Below, piece by piece: positions 33,025-40,700 of a stretch of DNA of 42,312 bases (positions are counted from its first letter, which is position 1; each line of letters begins with the position of its first letter). The notes beneath the pieces are model-generated. The model worked only from the letters and a program-made list of their open reading frames with translations, was not told where the DNA came from and ran no database searches. The DNA is from an uncultured Planctomycetales bacterium. GTDB lineage: Bacteria > Planctomycetota > Planctomycetia > Isosphaerales > Isosphaeraceae. A program made the translations under genes and the position numbers. The stretch is from positions 1-42,312 of the forward strand of contig CAIYJE010000036.1 of the NCBI GenBank assembly GCA_903926465.1, given 5' to 3'.

Positions 33025-36000
33025 TCAAACCGAGCCTTTGGAACTCGATGCATTAAAATTCGTATCACCCAGGTATTTCAGAGTGAACGGACGCATGGTT
33101 TTTCCAACCTTGGGAACCGAGACCGTGACGGTTCCGTTGACCAGTTGGTATTTCTTCGCTGGGGTGCCCCGAACGGTTAGGACCACCTGGCCAGTAGGCA
33201 CGCCCCCGAACGTTCCAGCAACCTTGATGGACGCCGCAGAAATACTGCTGGAACGGGAACCAGTGAGGGTGAGGGTTGCCTTTGAACCTACCTTGCTAAC
33301 TTTATGAGAGAGGCTTGTAGAGGTTACTCCGCTGAAATGGCTATCGCCTGAGTAAATGGCCCGAATTGAGTGCGTCGTGCTAGCTCCCCAGAGCGGAACG
33401 CTGAGGGTGGCCTGCTGGTTGGCTAGAGCCACGGTACCGAGCAGGACTTTGCCATCATAGAAGCTCACGGTACCGGTGGCGATAGCCTGGGCGGTTGCCG
33501 TTTTGACCGAGGCTACGAAGGCCACTGGCTGTCCGTGAGCCGAGTTGACGGACGCACCTACAAGTGTGATTGAGGTGCCGGCCAGAGAAACGGTTTGGGT
33601 AATACCCGGCGCTGTGGAAGCCAGGAAGGTGGAACTTCCTGAATAGCTGGCAGTGATGGTGTGGGCGCCAGCATTAATTTGAGACGTTGTGAAATGAGCG
33701 GCCCCAGCACTCAGGGTCGAGGTCCCTAGTGACTTGCCATTGTCAAAAAAGGTCACGCTACCATCGGGTGTTCCGTTGCTGGCGGTGACCAGGGCATCCA
33801 GGGTCACGTTATTACCAAATATGGTGGGGTTCTTGGTGGAACTCAGCGTTGTGGTGGTCTGAGCAAGGTTGGAGCTGACGTTCGTGAGGCTGAAGTTAAT
33901 CAGAGTGCCTAATCCGGCGGCCTGAGCCGATACCACGTAGGACCCACCCTGTGAGCCGGCAGAGAATGCAGGTGCAGTGGCAATTCCGTTGCTGTCCGTT
34001 TGGGCGGTTACGGTGGTCAGGTTTCCTGCGAAGGAGCCCGTGGCTCCCGAGCCTGGAGCGGTGAATGTGACGGTTGACCCCTGAAGAGGCAGGCCGGACG
34101 GGTCCTTGACAAGCACCGAAAGCGGGTTGGCAAAAATCGTCCCTGCGTCAGCCGATTGCGAATCCCCGGCATTCACGGCGATCGAGCCTGGGATCAGGCT
34201 GCTATCGAGGTTGGAGAGTGTGAAATTGACCGGCGTGGCGAAGCCTGTTGCTAGCGCCGACACGCTGTAAGTTCCGGTCGTGGTATTCGTGGTAACATAG
34301 GGGGCATTTGCTACACCGTTGACGTCGGTTAAAGCGGTTACTGTGGTCAAGTTTCCAGGGAAGGTTCCGCTGGCGCCAGAGGCTGGGGTTGTGAACGTCA
34401 CCGTTGCTCCCTGAACAGGATTACCGGCGGCGTTCTTGACGGCAACCGAGAGTTTCGTGGAGAAAGTAGAGCCGGGCGTTATCGCTTGATTGTTTCCGCC
34501 GGCAATCGTAATTGCGGCCGGCGTATCATCATCAATAATGGTGCCCGTACCAGTTGCTGTTGGCAAGGTGATGGTCGGTACCGTGGTATTGATCAGCACC
34601 GAGGCCGTATTCACGGTGATATCTGCGGTCACCAGGTCAGGTTTGCCGTCTCCGTTGATGTCTCCGGAGGTGATGGCATAGGGGTTTGTCATTGGGTAAT
34701 CGACACGTGGGGCGAAGCTTGGCGTGGCAGCACCTGGAGCCGAGGTATTTAGCATGATCGACGCCGACTGGGAGCCAAGATTGCTCACAGCGACATCGGG
34801 TTTTCCGTCACCATTGAAGTCTGCCACCGTGACTGAGTAGGGCCTCACAGCTGTGGGCAATGCGTAACGAGCCGAGAAGCTGGCCAGTGTGGAACCGGAA
34901 ACCGTGGTATTGGTCAGAATGGAGACCGAATCTCCGTTGGCATTGGTGCTGGTGAGTGCGAGATCGGCCTTACCGTCTCCGTTGAAATCACCGATAGCAA
35001 CTGAGACCGGTTTCGGGCCAGCGAGAAACTGGGCCTGGGGTGCAAAAGTTGTGGTTGTCGCTCCAGGCGCCATGGTGTTGAGCAGAACCGATGCCGAGTT
35101 TGAACTGCTATTTGAGGTGGCGATATCGGGCATTCCATCGCCATTAAGGTCGGCAATGGCAAGTGCTACTGGGTTCTGGCCAACGGCGAAGTTGGTCTTG
35201 GTTGCGAAGGTGGGGGTTGTCGCCCCAGTCGCTGTGGTGTTTCGCAGTATAGAAATGTTATTCGATTTTTCGTTGGCCACGGCGAGATCGGGTTTGCCAT
35301 CGCCATTGAGGTCGCCCAAAACAACAAAGAGCGGTTGAGACCCGACTGCGAAATCCGTCTTGGCCGCGAATTTCGGGATAGCTGCGCCTGCGACCGTATT
35401 GTTAAGGAGAACCGAAACCGTGTTCGAGGCGCTATTGGCAACGATCAGATCTGGCTTGCCGTCTCCGTTCACATCGCCGATTGCCACCGAAATCGGGTAC
35501 TTACCGGTTGTGAAATCCACGTGCGGAGCGAATGAGGGGACTGTTGATCCGGGTGCCGTGGTATTGAGCAGTACCGAAACCGTGTTGGATTTGTAGTTCG
35601 CCACAGCAACATCGGGCAGCCCATCACCATTGATGTCCTGCACTGCTACCGCAATTGCCCGGCTGCCGGTAGAGAAAGACTGGATGGGTGCAACGCTGGG
35701 CAAACTCGAACCTGGAGGGGTGGTATTGAGAAGAATCGAAACTGTCGACGAGAAATGGTTAGCCACGGCGATATCCGGTGCGCCATCCCCATTGAAATCG
35801 GCAACTGCAACGCCAATTGGCTGGGTAGCCGTACCGTCTACGATATTCAGAGCTGCCGCGAAGCTTGCACTGCTAGCACCGGGAGTGGTTGTGTTTTGGA
35901 GGATCGAGACACTACTGGAGTTATAATTGGATGTGACGATATCTGGCAGTCCATCACCGTTGATGTCTGCCACGCTGATTCCTGTTGGCCGCTGACCGGT

Positions 36001-37245
36001 TCTAAATTGATTCTGATTGGAGAATGCAGGAGTTGCTGATCCTGTTGTGGTATTGTTCGTAAAAACTGAGACAGAATCCCAATTCTTGTCGGCCACGACG
36101 ATATCGGGCTTGCCATCACCGTTGAAGTCAGCAATGGCGACCGCGCTGGGAGCTGCCTGCGCGAGCAGATCGACATGGGGGGCAAAAATCGGCTTGCTGG
36201 CACCGGGTGCCATCATGTTGAACAGAATTGAGACGTTGTTGCTGATTCCATTGGCAACAACCAGGTCAGGCTTACCGTCTCCGTTGAGGTCTGCAATCTT
36301 GGCGGAAGTGGGAAAGGTACCAACCGCGAAATTTGTGGTGCTGGGGAAATTTCCTGCCAGTGCGCCAGGAGTCGTTTGATTAAGCATTACTGAGACAGTA
36401 TTGTCACTCGAATTCGTGGCAATGAGGTCAGGTTTACCGTCTCCGTTGAGGTCACCGATGCTCACTGACGAAGGGTATTGCCCTGCATCCACCATGACCA
36501 TCGGAGCAAAGCTGGCAACGGTATCCGCAGGCGTGGTGTTATTGATCAGAACGGAAACGGAGTTAGAACCGCGGTTGGCAACGGCCAGATCGAGCTTGCC
36601 GTCACCATTAAGATCGGCTGCAGCGACCGAGACGGGGTTCAAGCTCACGGGGAAATCGAACTTGGACGAGAATGTTGGAGTGGCGGATCCCGGCGCGGTT
36701 GTATTCAGGAGAACCGAGATCGTGCCGGCCGAATAGTTATCTAGAATCAGGTCGGGCTTGCCATCGCCATTGATATCCGCCGCAGTCACCGAAAACGGTT
36801 GACTGGCGGTTTTCAAGCTAGTTGGAGTTGAAAACGATGGAATATTGGACGAGTCGATCACCGGAGTGATATTTACAGTGAAGGTGCGGTTAGCCTGAGT
36901 AATCAGGTTCCCACCTACGGGAACCGAAATCAGCGCGGTGGTTGCACCAGAGGGAATAATAAGCTTACCAGACTCGGCGGCGTAGTCGATGCCTGCGATG
37001 GCGGTCCCATCTGCAGTGGTGTAATTGACGGTGACCTGCGGGGTCAGGTCCCCCGACCTTACCACTGTGAAATTCATCACCGAGGAGCGGGAATCTCCCT
37101 CAGCAAGAACTGCGTCCGTAATTGCAACCTGGGTCGAAAGAACAATCCTTTGTTCGAGAAGGTCGAGCCTGGGCCGCATTCCCTGCGCCAGCTTGAATTG
37201 TCGTGAGGTCCTTGAGGAACGGCGGGGATTGATCGGTAGTCGCAT
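33025..37245 (-). CDS. Giant surface protein: LEPR-XLL-like N-terminus, Calx-beta, 14 FG-GAP repeats, Ig-like domains
   Basis: A 1406-residue exported protein. The basic N-terminus and LDLLEQRIVLS match the LEPR-XLL-type motif of planctomycete surface proteins. A Calx-beta domain starts at about residue 38 (VNYTTADGTAIAGIDY, TFTVNI). Fourteen FG-GAP/VCBS-like units of about 54 residues follow, each with a calcium-type loop such as DLNGDGKPDL. After them comes TGTIIDDDTP, which looks like the last strand of the same Calx-beta domain. Next are two invasin-like Ig domains (QGATVTFTTPASGASGTF, QGSTVTFTAPGSGATGSF), then two Big_3-type domains (GSVTFFDNGKSLG, GTVSFYDGKVLLG) and a final related piece. 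Role: probably adhesion or cell-wall structure, with calcium. ATG 37245 has GGAAGG nine bases upstream; an earlier in-frame start at 37317 is less likely. Confidence 0.93.
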   Translation of the reverse strand: MRLPINPRRSSRTSRQFKLAQGMRPRLDLLEQRIVLSTQVAITDAVLAEGDSRSSVMNFTVVRSGDLTPQVTVNYTTADGTAIAGIDYAAESGKLIIPSGATTALISVPVGGNLITQANRTFTVNITPVIDSSNIPSFSTPTSLKTASQPFSVTAADINGDGKPDLILDNYSAGTISVLLNTTAPGSATPTFSSKFDFPVSLNPVSVAAADLNGDGKLDLAVANRGSNSVSVLINNTTPADTVASFAPMVMVDAGQYPSSVSIGDLNGDGKPDLIATNSSDNTVSVMLNQTTPGALAGNFPSTTNFAVGTFPTSAKIADLNGDGKPDLVVANGISNNVSILFNMMAPGASKPIFAPHVDLLAQAAPSAVAIADFNGDGKPDIVVADKNWDSVSVFTNNTTTGSATPAFSNQNQFRTGQRPTGISVADINGDGLPDIVTSNYNSSSVSILQNTTTPGASSASFAAALNIVDGTATQPIGVAVADFNGDGAPDIAVANHFSSTVSILLNTTPPGSSLPSVAPIQSFSTGSRAIAVAVQDINGDGLPDVAVANYKSNTVSVLLNTTAPGSTVPSFAPHVDFTTGKYPISVAIGDVNGDGKPDLIVANSASNTVSVLLNNTVAGAAIPKFAAKTDFAVGSQPLFVVLGDLNGDGKPDLAVANEKSNNISILRNTTATGATTPTFATKTNFAVGQNPVALAIADLNGDGMPDIATSNSSSNSASVLLNTMAPGATTTTFAPQAQFLAGPKPVSVAIGDFNGDGKADLALTSTNANGDSVSILTNTTVSGSTLASFSARYALPTAVRPYSVTVADFNGDGKPDVAVSNLGSQSASIMLNTSAPGAATPSFAPRVDYPMTNPYAITSGDINGDGKPDLVTADITVNTASVLINTTVPTITLPTATGTGTIIDDDTPAAITIAGGNNQAITPGSTFSTKLSVAVKNAAGNPVQGATVTFTTPASGASGTFPGNLTTVTALTDVNGVANAPYVTTNTTTGTYSVSALATGFATPVNFTLSNLDSSLIPGSIAVNAGDSQSADAGTIFANPLSVLVKDPSGLPLQGSTVTFTAPGSGATGSFAGNLTTVTAQTDSNGIATAPAFSAGSQGGSYVVSAQAAGLGTLINFSLTNVSSNLAQTTTTLSSTKNPTIFGNNVTLDALVTASNGTPDGSVTFFDNGKSLGTSTLSAGAAHFTTSQINAGAHTITASYSGSSTFLASTAPGITQTVSLAGTSITLVGASVNSAHGQPVAFVASVKTATAQAIATGTVSFYDGKVLLGTVALANQQATLSVPLWGASTTHSIRAIYSGDSHFSGVTSTSLSHKVSKVGSKATLTLTGSRSSSISAASIKVAGTFGGVPTGQVVLTVRGTPAKKYQLVNGTVTVSVPKVGKTMRPFTLKYLGDTNFNASSSKGSV
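34570..36792 (-). repeat. Array of 14 FG-GAP-type repeats within the surface protein
   Basis: Fourteen units, mean period about 159 bases (53-54 residues), each carrying D-[IVLF]-N-G-D-G-x-[PA]-D. Units share NSVSVLxN-T and a TxxPxF segment, so internal duplication built the array. The count of fourteen fits two seven-bladed propellers. Confidence 0.85.
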
Positions 37246-37784
37246 GAGTGAAAACCTTCCACAGGGCAAGTGAATCTGGGTGGCTTGTGGGGATATTGCG
37301 AGGAATGATGATTGCAATCATCATCTTATTCGGGAGTTTGTCAAAAAAAAGTCTGAGCAAGTGATTTAATCGGCAAAATCAAAGTTCGTCACCGAACCGA
37401 TCTTGGACTTGGGTGAGTCACGGCATCGTGAGATTACCAATTTAACGGATGAGCGAACGGGATGGATTCTGAGGATTAATGAATTCAACATTGTGGCCGA
37501 TCAGGTTGATTTTAGGCAACATGGCACCACGCGTGACGTCATGCACTCATTGGTGTAAAAAAAGAGCTGACAGCTCAAATACTACGGAGGCATAACCTGG
37601 AATTCTCATTGCAATCCTAGGTCAGGAATATCCGTTCGCTTGGATCGGTTTTTTCGGAGGACGGATTTGGGTGTGGAAAGGAGTTCTCGACCTCGCCCAC
37701 ACTCGATCCGTTTCCAGAGAGAGAGTCTCTCAACCCGCCCAAATTTAGGACGGGTTGAGAGGTTTTGAACTGACCAGATTTCCC
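37246..37784. other. Gap between the two giant surface protein genes
   Basis: About 540 bases without a gene. The right edge holds the terminator of the multicopper oxidase gene. The rest should hold the promoter of the FG-GAP protein; no clear -10/-35 pair could be assigned. Confidence 0.5.
37727..37761 (-). terminator. Terminator downstream of the multicopper oxidase gene
   Basis: CTCTCAACCCG (37727-37737) and CGGGTTGAGAG (37751-37761) form a perfect 11-bp stem with a 13-base loop, 24 bases past the stop codon. On the minus strand ACTCTCTCTCTGG follows, not a pure T tract; on the plus strand GTTTTG follows. Confidence 0.65.
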
Positions 37785-40700
37785 TTACACCAGGTTAGTT
37801 CTGGTGTCGGTGCCTTTTGTGGTCGCTCGATCGGTGGACTTAACCACGAACCAGACCAGGCCACCCGTGCCCGTATCGGTCAGCACATTGACCGTGGCCG
37901 CAGGATCCTGGGTCACGGTACCGCCGGTGCCTCCGGTGAACTTGTATCCACCGGTGATACCTGCCGTGCTACTGAGTGCGGCAATCTTGGCGGCCACTGT
38001 GGCGGTTGATGCCCAGTAGGTCAGGATGGCCTGAAGGGCGACGGCGTTGGTGTCATACGCGGTGGTTCCAGAAATCATGATCGTCTGACCGGTTCCAGAG
38101 TTGCTCAGGGTATCGAGGCCGGCACCACCGATCATGACAACATTGCCACTGCCACTGGCGGTCATGGTGTCATTGCCCGCCCCGCCAGAGAGGATAGCGT
38201 TCTCTGTTCCACTCACGGCAAACGTGTTATTACCAGTTCCACCAATCAAGATGGCGTTAGCCACGCTGGCTAGTGTCATCACCATGGTACCCGCCGTCAG
38301 GCTGGTGTTGCTCACGGTGAAGTTGACGTTATTGGAGTCATAGACCGTATCAACACCACCTCCGCCGGTCAGGGTGCCCCTTCCTGTCCAACCACTGACC
38401 GTGAAGAGGTCGTTACCCGTGCCACCCGTAAGGTTGGCCGTGGTCACACCGCTCATGGTGATCGTGGTTAGTGAACCAGGACTGGTGAGGCTGGTGTTGG
38501 TCAGAGTGTAACCGGCGTTACCAACTTGCGTGACTGTATCCGCCCCAGATCCAATGATCTGAGCAACCACGGTCGGACTCGTTGTGGGATTAAACCCAGT
38601 GACGACGAAATTATTGGTACCCGTTCCACCGTCCAGGATCGCAGCGAAAGATCCCGTCACGGTGATGGTATCATTACCAGCCAGGCCTGAGACCCGAATG
38701 TCGGTAACCGTGTTGGGCAGGTTGAAGGGTGATCCCGCAACAGCAACACCATTCACCGTGACAGGCACAGACGCGGGGTTGGCTCCGTTGACCGTGATCG
38801 TATCGTTACCGGCAGTACCCACAACGACCAGTTCCGTGCCGATGATGCCGGCATAAGAAACGGTAACGGTGAACGTGGCCGTGGCGATATTGCCAGCCTT
38901 GTCGGTGGCCGAGTAGGTCACGGTGGTCACGCCGGCCGGGAAGACAGTACCCGATGCTGGCGTGAAGGTTGTCGTGGCGATACCGCTGAAAGCGTCGGTC
39001 GCCGTGCCTGCTCCGGTTCCCGTGGTCGGGATGGTGATCAGGGCGCCCGTCGTGGTGGTCAACGGCGAGGTGATGCTGGCAGGGGCTGTCACAACCGGTA
39101 CGACCGTGTCGATGCCAATGTTCGTGGTGTACAGAGCATCGGCGGTCGAGCCTACAGCCGGTAAAGTCAGCACTGCTGCCTTCCGGCTGGTTGTCCCCAC
39201 GATTGTTGCAGTACCGAGTGTAATACCCGTCGCCGTGTAATTAAGCCGGGCGATATCCTGACCGGCGGCGACCAGGTAATTGAAAGTTAGAACGGCGGTA
39301 CCGGACCCGCTGGCGTAGGTGGCAACCGCATTGTTGTTAAGCGTCAGGGTTGGCCGGCCTGTGACAGTGACCGCACTGCCGAACGTGAGTTGGATCGGGA
39401 TCGTCTTACCCGCGTTGTACCAGCCAGTAGCACTGGTGGTTGCAACACTCAGAACGGTGGCGGGCGGGATGAACAGAACCTGGTTGGAAGCCGGAGCATC
39501 ACCGGCCGCGTTGTATGTGACAACGCGGTAGTAATACGATATGCCAGCCGTCGCGGTCGTATCGGTAAACGTTGTGGTGTTTGCGGGTGCGTTCCCAACC
39601 GCCACGAAGGCACCAGTTACAGTGCCGGTGTAAGGAGCCCGCTCGATCCGGAAGCCCACCTCGTTGGAGGTGTTACCGCTGGAGGTTGCGGCGGGCGTTG
39701 GGTCGGTCCAGGTGAGGACCACTCCGCCCGTGGCGTTGTTGGTGATCGTAGTACTCAAGGCTGCGGCTGCAGGCAGCGTCTTGGTCTCAAGAACATTGAT
39801 GGGCCGCATCATCATCATTTCTTCGTGGCTGAGCACGTGGCAGTGCCACATGTACTCATCACCGAAGTTCACAACCTGGTTCATCACCGTGGTTGGAGTT
39901 CCGTCTGGAGCGATGTTGGTGAAGCCCATCATGCCGCCAACCGGTTGCGTGGGGTCGAGAGCGTGGATACTGTCTGGCACGCCGAAGTTGGTTTGCGGCA
40001 ACACCGCCCGCATCGCCACGAAGATGATGGAGAGAGGATCCATGCGGAGCGACTCTTTCCAGCCAACCTCATTCGCGTCTGGATTCCGCACCTGACCGTC
40101 CCAGCCGACATGGTTAATCACCTGCACGTTGAACAGGTGGAAGTGAACCACGTGGGTGTCTACCCCGTTGTGAACGATCTTCCAGAGCTGGGTTCCATCA
40201 TTCATGGTGACAGGCGAGATCGAGATGCCGTTCAGGATCTCGGTCGCGGGGTCCTGCATTACGTAAGAGATGGTGGTCTGCGTGGTGCCATTTGTACCGG
40301 GCAGTTCGACACCGAGGTTGGCCATCATCCGGCCATACGTCATCTCGAAGGTTTCCTGAATCGCCTTGGGCTGAATATTCAGGGTGACGGTACTAGCCGA
40401 ATTGAGGGCTGGCTGAGTCACGATAACTGAACCGGTGCTGGTGAGGCCGGTGGTTGCCACCGTCAATGCCGGAACGTTCAGCGATGCCAGTGTCCCACCG
40501 AAGGTAATGGCGAATGGAGCAGCACTGCCGGTTACTGAGACGTTACCTACACCAAACACAGCCGCGAGCGCGGTCTGGATATCCGTGGCGGACGCGGTAA
40601 TCGGTAACGCGGCGGTCCTCACGGCGAGTCTGGTGGCGGGGTTCGTCCCAGCGAGGGTGAATGTTCCACCCGCCGGCGCTCCCACGAAGTTCAGTGTCTG

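Noticed and set aside
34486-36744. Many plus-strand open frames opposite the FG-GAP repeats
   Set aside because: They recur with the period of the repeat array and are antisense shadows of a minus-strand gene with clear domains.
39390-40430. 346-codon open frame on the plus strand
   Set aside because: It lies opposite the multicopper oxidase motifs; the minus-strand product has recognised copper-binding residues and domains, and the plus-strand product has none.
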